Source: JAPHTQ01 sp050302275 (GTDB taxonomy: Bacteria; Pseudomonadota; Gammaproteobacteria; Thiohalomonadales; Thiohalomonadaceae). From it: a stretch of DNA of 64,000 nt. Positions 17,267 through 26,566 of this stretch are shown here, piece after piece. The notes under the pieces were generated by a model, which searched no databases, had not been told where the DNA came from, and saw nothing but the letters and a program-made list of their open reading frames with translations. The first letter of the stretch is position 1; each line of letters opens with the position of its first letter. Both the position numbers and the translations under genes were made by a program. The stretch lies in assembly GCA_050302275.1 (NCBI GenBank), contig JBNLAT010000007.1:32296-96295 (forward strand). The letters run 5' to 3'.

Positions 17267-20031
17267 TGCGGCTTACATCTATCATCACCGTATCATGGCT
17301 ACTGCTGGCAGCCTGTTTCTCCTCTCCACTTCATGCCGAAAACGCGGTCGCCTTCTACTATGGTGAACAGCCTCCCATAGCCGAACTTCGCGCCTTTGAT
17401 CAGGTCGTTATCGAACCGCAGCACGTCGGTGATCGCTTCGTTGAGAAGATGCACGGCACAGAGGTGTACGCCTATGTCTCCCTGGGCGAAGTCGATGGGT
17501 CTCGCCCCTATCTGGATCAGATCCCCCGCGCCTGGCAACTCGGCACCAATCCCGCCTGGGGAAGTGTCGTTATCGATCAATCCCGAGAAGCCTGGACCAC
17601 CTTTTTTATCGCCCAGGTCATCACCCCGCTGTGGCATAGAGGTTTCCGTGGTTTCTTCTTCGATACCCTCGACAGCTACCTGCTCTATTCAGGTAACGAT
17701 AAAAATCGACAGCAGCAGCGCGAGGGGATGATTCGAACCCTGCGCGCCATAAAGGCGAAATATCCCGAGGCCAAGCTCTTTTTTAACCGTGGTTTCGAGT
17801 TACTGCCAGAAGTCCACGAAATGGTTACCGCTGTCGCAGCGGAATCATTGTTCAGTAGCTGGAATGCCTTCGAAGAGAAATATGTCGAAGTAAACGAACA
17901 GGATAGGGCCTGGCTACAGGAAAAATTACTGGAAGTTAGAAACCGATATCAATTGCCAGTAACCGTGATCGACTACCTGCCAGCCGGAAAGCGGGAACAG
18001 GCACGAATCGTCGCCGAGAAAATTAAGGCACTCGGTTTTACCCCCTGGGTCACCAATAATCGTCTCGACATGCTCGGTGTTGGCAGTGTAGAAGTTATGC
18101 CACGCAGGATCATTATGCTCTATAACAACGCTGACGACGAAACGGAACTGATGGAGAAAGAGAGCGTCGTTCTCTATGGAACCATGCCACTCAATTATTA
18201 CGGCTACGCTGCAGAATACCACGACGCCAGAAAACAGCTGCCAGACGTCCATATGCGTGGCCGCTACGCCGGTGTGGTGGTCTGGCTGCAGGATGATTTA
18301 AGCGCCTCAGCCGAACAGCGTTTAAACAACTGGCTGAGCAAGCGTCAGGAGGAAGGGGTGCCGATACTGTTTATCGGCAATATCAGTTTCCTCGACGATC
18401 ACCAGTTATCGAAATTCGGCCTGCAACGCCAATTATTGTCCACGCCTGCCCGACACCTCCGGCTCACCCTGTCGAACAAGGCCATCGGCTTCGAAACCAA
18501 ACCACTGTTGGGTAGAGGCAACTTCTTTTCCCTTGAACTGAAACAGGGAACCCCGTGGGCCATTATCGAAGACGACGCGGGACACAAACAGGTCACTGCG
18601 GCAATTACTCCATGGGGCGGCTATCTGCTCGAACCGCTGGCAGTCACTACATTGCCTGGGGGCAACGGTGATCGATGGGTCACCGATCCATTCGCCCTCT
18701 ATCAAGATGCGCTGCGCCTGCCACAGATGCCGGTTCCCGATCTGACTACCGACTCAGGTCGCCGCATGCTGCTAATCCACATGGACGGTGACGGTTTCGC
18801 CAGCCGTGCAGAATTCCCAGGCAATCCCTACGCCGCAGAAATGCTGCTGGATAAGATCCTCAAAAAATACCGTCTGCCGAGTAGCATCTCAGTCATCGAG
18901 GGCGAGGTTGGCAGTAAGGGACTCTATCCGGAACTCTCGCCGGAACTGGAACCGATCGCCCGTAAGATCTACGCCCTGTCACACATTGAAATGGCCAGCC
19001 ACAGCTTCTCCCACCCCTTCAACTGGGGAAAGGTAGTCGACCCCGGTGACGAAGAAGGCGAATACAACCTGCCGATCCCTGACTACCAGTTCGACCTGCA
19101 ACGGGAGGTGGAAGGCTCGATCAATTACATTGAATCGAGACTGGCACCACCGGGAAAATCCGTGGCGCTGTTTTTCTGGACAGGCAACTGTAATCCGACC
19201 GATGAGGCGCTCACTGAAACGGTTATGGCCGGTGTTGGTAATATCAACGGTGGCGATACCGTAATGACCCGGAGCTTGCCCACCTTAACCGCCGTTGCAC
19301 CGATTGGGATGCAAAAAGGGCGCTACTTTCAGGTCTTTGCTCCCAACCAGAATGAGAACGTCTATACCAACGACTGGACCGGGCCGTTTTACGGTTTTAG
19401 GCGGGTAATCGAAACCTTCGAAATGACCGACATGCCGCGCCGCCTGAAACCGATCAACATCTATTACCACACCTATGCCGCAAGCAAGCCCTCCTCCCTG
19501 TCGGCACTGGATGAAGTCTATCGCTGGGCAATGAAACAAAGTATTACCCCGGTATTCACCTCTACCTATGTCCGCAAGGTGCAGCAATTTGCCGACGTAG
19601 TGGTCGCACGACACAGCGAGGGATGGCGGGTACGTGGTCTGGATGCCATTCGTGAATTGCGCCTGCCAGAAGCGGCTGGAGTACCCGATTTGGAAAAGAG
19701 CAACTCCATTGCCGGTTACAACAGCTATAACGGTCAGCGCTATATCCATGCTTCCGCAGCAAATATTGAACTGGTCACAGGAACACACAGAGAAAAACGT
19801 CCTTACCTGATCTCAGCCAATGCCGAACTCACTTTTGCCACCCGTGAGAAAGGTCAACTACAGCTCAGCTTTGCGCCACAGGTCGCTCTGGATATCAAGA
19901 TCGCCAATGCAGGCAAATGTCAGTTGCGACAACATGGTGAAAGCATTGGCAGCTCAAAAAGAAGTAACAACATTACTCATCTCTACCTAAAAAAACATGT
20001 TACAGGACCGATCGAAGCGTATTGCAACTAA
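17266..20031 (+). CDS. pelA: PelA: periplasmic Pel hydrolase and deacetylase
   Basis: 921 residues, close to P. aeruginosa PelA (about 948). A signal peptide covers about residues 1-24. The glycoside hydrolase domain (residues 30-290) has FFFDTLDSY with D133 and AAESLFSSW with E193, in positions matching the known catalytic pair. A middle domain follows, then a NodB-like deacetylase with HMDGDG (D507, D509) and HSFSH (H579, H583), matching the spacing of metal-binding residues in the characterised enzyme. PelA partly deacetylates Pel so it becomes cationic, and can cut it. It overlaps pelX by one base and the first pelB gene by 35 bases, so translation is tightly linked. Confidence 0.95.
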   Translation: MRLTSIITVSWLLLAACFSSPLHAENAVAFYYGEQPPIAELRAFDQVVIEPQHVGDRFVEKMHGTEVYAYVSLGEVDGSRPYLDQIPRAWQLGTNPAWGSVVIDQSREAWTTFFIAQVITPLWHRGFRGFFFDTLDSYLLYSGNDKNRQQQREGMIRTLRAIKAKYPEAKLFFNRGFELLPEVHEMVTAVAAESLFSSWNAFEEKYVEVNEQDRAWLQEKLLEVRNRYQLPVTVIDYLPAGKREQARIVAEKIKALGFTPWVTNNRLDMLGVGSVEVMPRRIIMLYNNADDETELMEKESVVLYGTMPLNYYGYAAEYHDARKQLPDVHMRGRYAGVVVWLQDDLSASAEQRLNNWLSKRQEEGVPILFIGNISFLDDHQLSKFGLQRQLLSTPARHLRLTLSNKAIGFETKPLLGRGNFFSLELKQGTPWAIIEDDAGHKQVTAAITPWGGYLLEPLAVTTLPGGNGDRWVTDPFALYQDALRLPQMPVPDLTTDSGRRMLLIHMDGDGFASRAEFPGNPYAAEMLLDKILKKYRLPSSISVIEGEVGSKGLYPELSPELEPIARKIYALSHIEMASHSFSHPFNWGKVVDPGDEEGEYNLPIPDYQFDLQREVEGSINYIESRLAPPGKSVALFFWTGNCNPTDEALTETVMAGVGNINGGDTVMTRSLPTLTAVAPIGMQKGRYFQVFAPNQNENVYTNDWTGPFYGFRRVIETFEMTDMPRRLKPINIYYHTYAASKPSSLSALDEVYRWAMKQSITPVFTSTYVRKVQQFADVVVARHSEGWRVRGLDAIRELRLPEAAGVPDLEKSNSIAGYNSYNGQRYIHASAANIELVTGTHREKRPYLISANAELTFATREKGQLQLSFAPQVALDIKIANAGKCQLRQHGESIGSSKRSNNITHLYLKKHVTGPIEAYCN

Positions 20032-20869
20032 TGATGGACGCATTGAGCGTTTCATCCTGGTCACCGGCAGGGAACTGGCGGGGGCCGTTGTTGCACTGTT
20101 TATTCTTCTGGCACTGGTCTTTCCAGATAAAAAACTGTTCGAAGAACTACTGAACCGCTCCCCTGACGATGCGCTATCCATCGCCTACCTGCAAAACCTT
20201 TTGCGTTCCGACCAAAACAATATGGACTGGCGCCTGCTCCTGGCTGGTGCGCAGGCAGAGTACATTTCGTTCGAACAACTGGAAGCGTTGCTACAACCCG
20301 TCTGGCAACAGGGCGAAGAATCCCATCAACAACGTGCGCGGCAAATCCGTCTGCATGCCATCGCTATCGCCTATCAACGCGGGACAGCCCTACTCACAGA
20401 AACAGAACTCGATAAGTTGCTGCAACAGGCATTCGCAAATAGCACCACCACGGCTGAATTACTCACACTGGCGAACGACGCGATCCGACTTAATCGAAGT
20501 GATACTGTACTGGCCGTCTATCGACAGATAGCCCAGTTATCACCGAAAAATTACCGCACTTATCTGGCCAACGCGGCAAAAGAGAGCATCGGCCTCGGTC
20601 GCTACCGTCTGGCTGCAGACCTCTATTTCCTGGCACGGCAAAGGGCATCCCGTAACGAGGCCCGCACCTATTTCCGCCTCGCCATTCGCGCACTAATGGC
20701 CGACAATCGTTACCGTGAAGCACTGCAGGATGCCGAACGTTATCTCGGTGATCTGGCGCGCGATGTGGAAACTCTGCGCTTCCTCATTCGCACTGCCCGT
20801 GCTGCTGATTCCAGTTCACGGGCTGCGGAATATGCCCGTATGTTGCTGGCGCTGGAGAAACCACAGTGA
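19997..20869 (+). CDS. pelB1: PelB N-terminal part: inner-membrane-anchored TPR protein
   Basis: 290 residues. A short positively charged N terminus is followed by one membrane helix (about residues 27-45, ELAGAVVALFILLALVF) and then helical TPR-like repeats (for example YRTYLANAAKESIGLGRYRLAADLYFLARQ). This matches the front part of PelB, which in P. aeruginosa is one protein of about 1193 residues with an N-terminal membrane helix. Here the coding sequence stops and the rest is a separate gene starting in the GTGA overlap at 20866. The combined length (290 plus 934) is about that of intact PelB. The label pelB1 is descriptive only. Confidence 0.85.
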   Translation: MLQDRSKRIATNDGRIERFILVTGRELAGAVVALFILLALVFPDKKLFEELLNRSPDDALSIAYLQNLLRSDQNNMDWRLLLAGAQAEYISFEQLEALLQPVWQQGEESHQQRARQIRLHAIAIAYQRGTALLTETELDKLLQQAFANSTTTAELLTLANDAIRLNRSDTVLAVYRQIAQLSPKNYRTYLANAAKESIGLGRYRLAADLYFLARQRASRNEARTYFRLAIRALMADNRYREALQDAERYLGDLARDVETLRFLIRTARAADSSSRAAEYARMLLALEKPQ

Positions 20870-23670
20870 GGGGTAGCGCATTACTCCTTACCCTTAGCCT
20901 CATCAGCGCAGCACCCGTAGTTGCTGAGACACTCAAGGCCGATGACTTTCGTGTTGCATACGAAACTTTTCTCGCCAACGGCGATCTGGAAGAGGCCTAT
21001 CAACTGGCGCAGAGAATCAGTGCAGGGAAGCCGAAAGATCTGCAGTGGCAACGCCGCCTCGCCCGCGCCAGTGACTGGAGCAATCGTCCGACAGAAGCCT
21101 ACAAGGCGTGGAAAGTTCTCTACCGCAGCACAGAACGTGACCGGGAAGTGATCAAAGCTATCCGACGCCTGGCAGACTATTTCAACGATGCGCCGATCCA
21201 GCTGGAGCTCCTGCAAGCGCAGATCAAGGCTGGCAAACGTCCCACTCCGGCCGATGCCGATAACCTGATCGCTCTATACGAACGCTCCTATCGTGCCACC
21301 GAAGGGGCGCGCTACCTGGAGCAGCTCTACCACCGCTTTCGTTTCCCCTTTCTCGGTAAAAAAGCGGCAGAGCTCTACGGCCGCGCCGGACACGATGAGC
21401 AATCGCTACGCATGTATCGAGCGTTAAACAAACAGAATCCGGCCAACCGCGAAAACCTGCTCATTGCGGTGAAACTGGAGATACGTCTCGGCCACTACAA
21501 TGAATCGCTACAGCGCCTAAAAACCTATTATCCCTATGCCCAGGATGACGACTTTGCTTACTGGCAAACACTCGGTGACATGGCGTGGATGCTACAGGAG
21601 AACAAGACCGCCACGGATGCATACAGCCATCTGGCGTTATCACCCAAAGCTACCGAAGAAGAACGCATCCGTACCTTCGAACTTCTACTGCAGGAAAATC
21701 CGCTCCGTGCTGCCGACATCGCAGTACGCTTTTACCATGCAGGTGCGCCGGCTATCTGGTTACAGCGTGCCCTGGGCATCTATGTCGACAGAAACGAATG
21801 GCGCGCAGCAAGCCAGGTGCTCAGTGAAGCGAGTAGCAAGGCTCAAAGACGCCTGCAACGGGACCCACGCTATCTGGTACTGCGCTCACAGGTTGCTTCC
21901 CACTTCAACAAAACTGCCCTGGCAGCACAGGATATGTTGCATGCGATTGCACTGGACCCGGAAAGCGATGAATTACTGATCAGCGCACTCTGGCTGTTCA
22001 GCGATATCGGTGACCGTGTCAAATTACAACAACTGGTTCAGAAGCTACCGCAGTCACCACCGCCGGCTTACTGGCATGTGCTGGCAGTTAGTTATCAGGA
22101 ACTCGGCTCTCAGGTACGCGCACGGGAATACTATCGTCTGCTCCTGCAACGCACACCACAGGATGCCGCACTGCAACTTGAGTACGCCGATCTCCTGCAA
22201 CGTAATGGAAATGCGGCAGAGGCCCAGCGTATCCGACATGCTCTCTGGCGGCAATTACGCAATAGTGATACGAATAGTCCGGAAAGTCGTATCACACTGA
22301 CACGGCTGTTACTTAATGAGTTACCGGGCGATCTTTCGGCACAGCGTATTCGCCAGTTACTACACAATGATCCAGCGATGCCTAAGATATCCCAACAACA
22401 GCGTGATGAGCTGTTGTTGTCCTGGGCTATCGAAACCGGCTGGCGTGAGAGCGCCCGTAACTGGGTTGCCCGCCGCTACATCAGCAGTGGCGAACCGTTA
22501 CCAAAATGGGCCGCACTCCATCTGGCACTGGTGTCTCACGATCACTCAGCACTGCAGGAATTACTGGCTGAAGGCGGCAACAATCTATCCGCTGAAAGCG
22601 CCTACGATGCAGCCATGCTACTTGGTCGCTGGCCTCTGGCACGCAAACTGGCCTTTGAAGGGCTGCAGCAGAGTCCGAATAACTACGATTTGCATCAACG
22701 CCTGAACGAGGTCAATGAGCAACACGGTGATCGATTCGATGCAAGTTTGCTCACCGCCCACTACGACAGTCTCGATATTTCCAGTTACAGCCTTGTCGTT
22801 GAGCAAGCTTTCAGCGAAACCCTTCGCTTTGGCCTCGGTTGGCAAAGTGCGCAGCAGTCACTCAATAACCGTGACACCCTGCAGCAACTACCTGAACATG
22901 ACGACCGACTGACCCTCTATAGCGGCTGGAGACCTTCCGCACAACAGCAATGGCAACTGTCGGTAACTAACTACGATGAGTTAAGCCGTTACACTGGCTG
23001 GAAACTGGATTTACAGCGTCAATACGATAGACGCCTGCAGTGGAGTGCCATGCTATCAGCAAAACAACCCGTGGATTACACCGCGCCGCTGCAGATTGCC
23101 GCCCATGCGGATCAATTCTCACTCGGTCTGGATTACGTGCCAGAACGCCACTTCAGGATCGGGCTCAATGCGGCGCGTGAACATTATCACACCCAGTACA
23201 ATGCCTACCTTGGCTCGGGCACACGGGTTGCTTGGGAAGTCGGGTACTGGTTACGCGAAAATTATCCCGACTGGAATATCAGGCTCTCCGGCGATCACTA
23301 TCAATTCAATGCCGATGGTGAACCCGATACACGCAGCCTAGCACTGCTCGATCCGGCTACCGTGACCGCAACCACCACAGATCAGCTTGCCGGACTGTTC
23401 ATTCCCATCGATGACAACTACTATGCGCTCTGCACTGGCGCAGGCGGTGCCTTGCGTGACAACCCAACGCGCACCCTGCGACCGTTCACCGATCTCTGTG
23501 CCGTTCACAGCGATAACTACGGTGACAGCTATAGTCTGGTCGCGGGTATTGCAGGTTCGCTCACGGGCAGGGATCATCTCAGTCTGGTACTGGAGCAGAG
23601 CAACTCAGCAATGAGGGCTGACAACCGAAATACACAGATATTCACCGTGAAGTACCAACATATTTTCTGA
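20866..23670 (+). CDS. pelB2: PelB C-terminal part: TPR scaffold and outer-membrane export barrel
   Basis: 934 residues starting at a GTG that overlaps the stop of the preceding gene (GTGA). The protein has its own Sec signal (MRGSALLLTLSLISAAPVVA, then ETLKADD). A long array of TPR helices runs to about residue 620, with a beta-barrel in the last 300 residues ending KYQHIF, where the final Phe is a BAM signal. In Pel systems the TPRs bind PelA and the barrel forms the polymer export channel with PelC. The own signal peptide shows this is a genuine separate outer-membrane protein, not the product of a frameshift. Confidence 0.88.
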   Translation: MRGSALLLTLSLISAAPVVAETLKADDFRVAYETFLANGDLEEAYQLAQRISAGKPKDLQWQRRLARASDWSNRPTEAYKAWKVLYRSTERDREVIKAIRRLADYFNDAPIQLELLQAQIKAGKRPTPADADNLIALYERSYRATEGARYLEQLYHRFRFPFLGKKAAELYGRAGHDEQSLRMYRALNKQNPANRENLLIAVKLEIRLGHYNESLQRLKTYYPYAQDDDFAYWQTLGDMAWMLQENKTATDAYSHLALSPKATEEERIRTFELLLQENPLRAADIAVRFYHAGAPAIWLQRALGIYVDRNEWRAASQVLSEASSKAQRRLQRDPRYLVLRSQVASHFNKTALAAQDMLHAIALDPESDELLISALWLFSDIGDRVKLQQLVQKLPQSPPPAYWHVLAVSYQELGSQVRAREYYRLLLQRTPQDAALQLEYADLLQRNGNAAEAQRIRHALWRQLRNSDTNSPESRITLTRLLLNELPGDLSAQRIRQLLHNDPAMPKISQQQRDELLLSWAIETGWRESARNWVARRYISSGEPLPKWAALHLALVSHDHSALQELLAEGGNNLSAESAYDAAMLLGRWPLARKLAFEGLQQSPNNYDLHQRLNEVNEQHGDRFDASLLTAHYDSLDISSYSLVVEQAFSETLRFGLGWQSAQQSLNNRDTLQQLPEHDDRLTLYSGWRPSAQQQWQLSVTNYDELSRYTGWKLDLQRQYDRRLQWSAMLSAKQPVDYTAPLQIAAHADQFSLGLDYVPERHFRIGLNAAREHYHTQYNAYLGSGTRVAWEVGYWLRENYPDWNIRLSGDHYQFNADGEPDTRSLALLDPATVTATTTDQLAGLFIPIDDNYYALCTGAGGALRDNPTRTLRPFTDLCAVHSDNYGDSYSLVAGIAGSLTGRDHLSLVLEQSNSAMRADNRNTQIFTVKYQHIF

Positions 23671-23693
23671 TGAGAAACGCAGGGAGTTTCACC

Positions 23694-24230
23694 ATGCACA
23701 AATTGTTTTCACTACTGCTATTGGCACTGGCCCTGTTACTTAGCGCCTGTTCCAGCATCGAGTCCAGCTCCAATGTCAGTCCACTACCGGCAACCGCCAG
23801 TTGGGCACTACTGCCGATGGTCAACAATACCGGCGAGCCGCAGGCCGGTCTACGTGCCGAGGCGATTGCGGAAAGCCTGTTGCGTATCCGCGGAGTGAGT
23901 ACCGTTAAACGCTATCCGGCGGAGATGAACCCCGATTCGGTATTCGAACCCGCACAGCGCAAACGTACCGATGAAGCTATCTCCTGGGCGCGCAAAGAGC
24001 GCAGCCGTTACGCCCTGAGCGGTACCGTAGATGAGTGGCATTACAAGGTTGGCGTCGATGGCGACCCAGCGGTCGGCATAACCCTGCAAGTTATCGACCT
24101 GCAGAACGGACAAATTCTTTGGACTGCAGTGGGCGCCAAAACCGGTTGGGGCCGTCAGTCCCTGGCCATCGTTGCCCAGGATCTGTTACAGGATCTGATT
24201 GATCGTATTCCGCTCTCCGAGACTGAGTAA
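23694..24230 (+). CDS. pelC: PelC outer-membrane lipoprotein
   Basis: About 178 residues with a lipoprotein signal (MHKLFSLLLLALALLLSACSS, lipidated Cys in LSAC). PelC is known to form a dodecameric periplasmic ring at the outer membrane that guides the cationic polymer to the PelB channel. Its length is near P. aeruginosa PelC (172). The ATG at 23694 has AGGGAG nine bases upstream; an in-frame ATG at 23670 overlapping the pelB stop would add eight residues ahead of the signal. It is followed 9 bases later by pelD. Confidence 0.9.
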   Translation: MHKLFSLLLLALALLLSACSSIESSSNVSPLPATASWALLPMVNNTGEPQAGLRAEAIAESLLRIRGVSTVKRYPAEMNPDSVFEPAQRKRTDEAISWARKERSRYALSGTVDEWHYKVGVDGDPAVGITLQVIDLQNGQILWTAVGAKTGWGRQSLAIVAQDLLQDLIDRIPLSETE

Positions 24231-24239
24231 CGAAAACCG

Positions 24240-25592
24240 ATGCTGCAAAAACGGTATACATGGTTACAGGGCGTTTTCGCCCGCTGGCTGGAACGGCTGC
24301 TCGCATCTGAGCTGCGCAGTTTAGGCCCGTGGACGGAAACTGTCGCCATTACCGTAATTGCATGTGGTCTGGCATGGTGGAGTTCGCCTGACGATCCGTT
24401 ACTGCTCAATAGCGACTTTCCCTGGCTACTGCTCGCACCGTTACTTATAGCCCTGCGTTACGGCGTGATGCTCGGCATCTTCAGTATTCTTGGACTAATA
24501 CTGGACTGGTCCCTGTTCGCCAGATTCACCGAAGAGGTGCAGCATTTTCCACGTACCTGGTTTGCCGGCAGCGTGTTACTCACCCTGATCTGCGGTGAGT
24601 TCAATGCTATCTGGAATATCCGTGCCGAACGCCGTGAAGAGGCCAACGCCTATCTCAGTGAACGCCTGACCCGCCTGACTCGCCGTTACCTGCTACTGCG
24701 TCTCTCTCACGACCGTATCGAACAGGAGCTATTGGTTAAACCCGGTTCTCTGCGCGACGCTTTGCAGCAACTGCGCGAAAACCGCGAAATGGCAAGCGCT
24801 GAAACACCTCTCCCTGGCGCAGAGGAACTGCTACAACTGATGTCCCAGTACTGTCAGCTTGAAGCCGCGGCCATCTACCTGCCACCCGACAGGGAAAGCG
24901 AAGCACCCGGAGAGATGCAGGCGCAAATCGGCCACCCGCCTTCGCTGAGCTACGACGACCCAATGCTGGAAGAAGTAATGGAGCAGCACACCCTGACTCA
25001 TGTTGCCGAACACCTGGAACGCAGTAACCATCTCGCCATCGCGCCGATCCTGACTGCCAACGATCAACTACTCGGCGTCCTGGTAATCAGCCACATGCCC
25101 TTCTTCGCCGTCAACCAGGAGAATATGCAGTTCATCTCTCTGCTGCTCGGTTATTATGCCGATGTCATTTACCGCAACGACAAAATTCAGATTTTGCAGA
25201 AAGAGCTTCCCGGTTGCCCACCGCAATTTGTCGAAGAGTTACTGCGGGTACAGCGGGTATACGAACGTATCGGTATCACCAGTCACGTGGTCGCATTCCG
25301 ACTTCGCGGTGAAGAGGGCAAACTACTGGCGAATGAGATTAGCCGTATGCGCCGCGGCCTTGATGTGCTCTGCACCCTGGAACGGGAAACCGATACGTTA
25401 CTCGTGACACTGCTACCCCTGGCCACCACCGCTGCCAGCGAAGGTTACATCATGCGCATCCAGCAGTGGTTGCTCGAGCGTCACAACAAAGACTATGTCG
25501 AACTCGGTATCGATATTTTCGATATCGATCTGGCGCGTAGCGATGCGGTGATGCAACTGACCAACATTCTCAGAACAGACGAAATCGCATGA
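24240..25592 (+). CDS. pelD: PelD inner-membrane c-di-GMP receptor
   Basis: 450 residues, near the usual 455. Four hydrophobic segments lie in residues 35-120, then a helical linker, a GAF domain (about 185-320) and a degenerate GGDEF domain without catalytic residues. The c-di-GMP-binding inhibitory-site motif is intact: R372-G-L-D375 (RRGLDVLC), with an arginine near 406 where the second contact arginine lies in P. aeruginosa PelD. Binding of c-di-GMP switches on Pel synthesis after translation. The stop overlaps the pelE start (ATGA). Confidence 0.95.
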   Translation: MLQKRYTWLQGVFARWLERLLASELRSLGPWTETVAITVIACGLAWWSSPDDPLLLNSDFPWLLLAPLLIALRYGVMLGIFSILGLILDWSLFARFTEEVQHFPRTWFAGSVLLTLICGEFNAIWNIRAERREEANAYLSERLTRLTRRYLLLRLSHDRIEQELLVKPGSLRDALQQLRENREMASAETPLPGAEELLQLMSQYCQLEAAAIYLPPDRESEAPGEMQAQIGHPPSLSYDDPMLEEVMEQHTLTHVAEHLERSNHLAIAPILTANDQLLGVLVISHMPFFAVNQENMQFISLLLGYYADVIYRNDKIQILQKELPGCPPQFVEELLRVQRVYERIGITSHVVAFRLRGEEGKLLANEISRMRRGLDVLCTLERETDTLLVTLLPLATTAASEGYIMRIQQWLLERHNKDYVELGIDIFDIDLARSDAVMQLTNILRTDEIA

Positions 25593-26566
25593 ACGGCTTC
25601 TATGAGTTCATGGCGCTGCTAAAAACCAGCGACAGTAATACCCTGTTATTACTGCTGCTGGTTGGCAATGCCCTGTTCTCTGCGCTGGTTGCTCGTTCGG
25701 CACTGCGCCACCTGCCTTACCAGGAACCGCAACAACAGAGATTGCTGTGGCTGCTGCTCAGCGTTGCCGGTGCCTGCATTCCGCTCCTCGGTGTGCTGGC
25801 GCTCGCCAGTGCGATGATCGCGGGCATGCGCTGGAAAGGCGGCGCACGCCTGCCCGACTATCGCTATCTTGGCGCGCCACGCTTCGATACCACGACTGGC
25901 AAGGAAGGTAGTCGCTTCGACCGCGGCGGTCTGCGTGCCCGTCTGATCAAACCGGCGATCCCCACTGAGACACGACTTCAATCGATCTCCGCCCTGCAAC
26001 ATCTGCCTACTGTTGCGACCAGTTCAGTGTTACGCACCCTGCTCGACGATCCGGTAGAGGATATTCGTCTGGTTGCCTTCGGCATGCTCGACAAGGAAGA
26101 AAAGCAGATCACCAGCCGCATCCACAAACTACTAAACCGGGCACCTGGAAAAATCGACAGTCCGCGAGAGCATTTCCTCTACAACAAACAGCTCGCTGAG
26201 TTGTACTGGGAACTGGCCTACTCAGGTATTGTGCAGGGCGACCTGCGTAACTACACCCTGAACAATGCACTACAACATGCAGATACGGCGGCATCGCATA
26301 ACGATGCTGATCCGGGCCTGTTGTTTCTCAGCGCCCGCATCCTAGATGCGCTGGGACGTTTCGAGGAAGCGATCCATAAAATGCACCGCGCAATTGCTTT
26401 GGGCCTGCCACAACATCGAGCCCTGCCCTACCTGGCGGAGATGGCCTTCGAACGTGGCGACTATAAAACCACCTGGGCCATGTTCAAAGAGATTGCAGAC
26501 TCCCCGGTTACACCACGTCTTCGACCCGTGGTCGATTACTGGACAGGGGCACAGCAGAAATCATGA
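25589..26566 (+). CDS. pelE: PelE inner-membrane TPR protein
   Basis: 325 residues. Two membrane helices lie at the N terminus (about residues 17-36 and 48-70), followed by a cytoplasmic helical/TPR region with repeats such as LFLSARILDALGRFEEAIHKMHRAIAL. PelE is an essential part of the PelDEFG inner-membrane synthase complex. The size matches the family. The start overlaps the pelD stop by four bases and the stop overlaps the pelF start, so the three are translationally coupled. Confidence 0.92.
   Translation: MNGFYEFMALLKTSDSNTLLLLLLVGNALFSALVARSALRHLPYQEPQQQRLLWLLLSVAGACIPLLGVLALASAMIAGMRWKGGARLPDYRYLGAPRFDTTTGKEGSRFDRGGLRARLIKPAIPTETRLQSISALQHLPTVATSSVLRTLLDDPVEDIRLVAFGMLDKEEKQITSRIHKLLNRAPGKIDSPREHFLYNKQLAELYWELAYSGIVQGDLRNYTLNNALQHADTAASHNDADPGLLFLSARILDALGRFEEAIHKMHRAIALGLPQHRALPYLAEMAFERGDYKTTWAMFKEIADSPVTPRLRPVVDYWTGAQQKS

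Noticed and set aside
20860..20875. pelB split explained as a sequencing frameshift
   Set aside because: The second part starts with a complete Sec signal peptide at the overlap, which would be an odd hydrophobic insert in an intact PelB; a true split is simpler.
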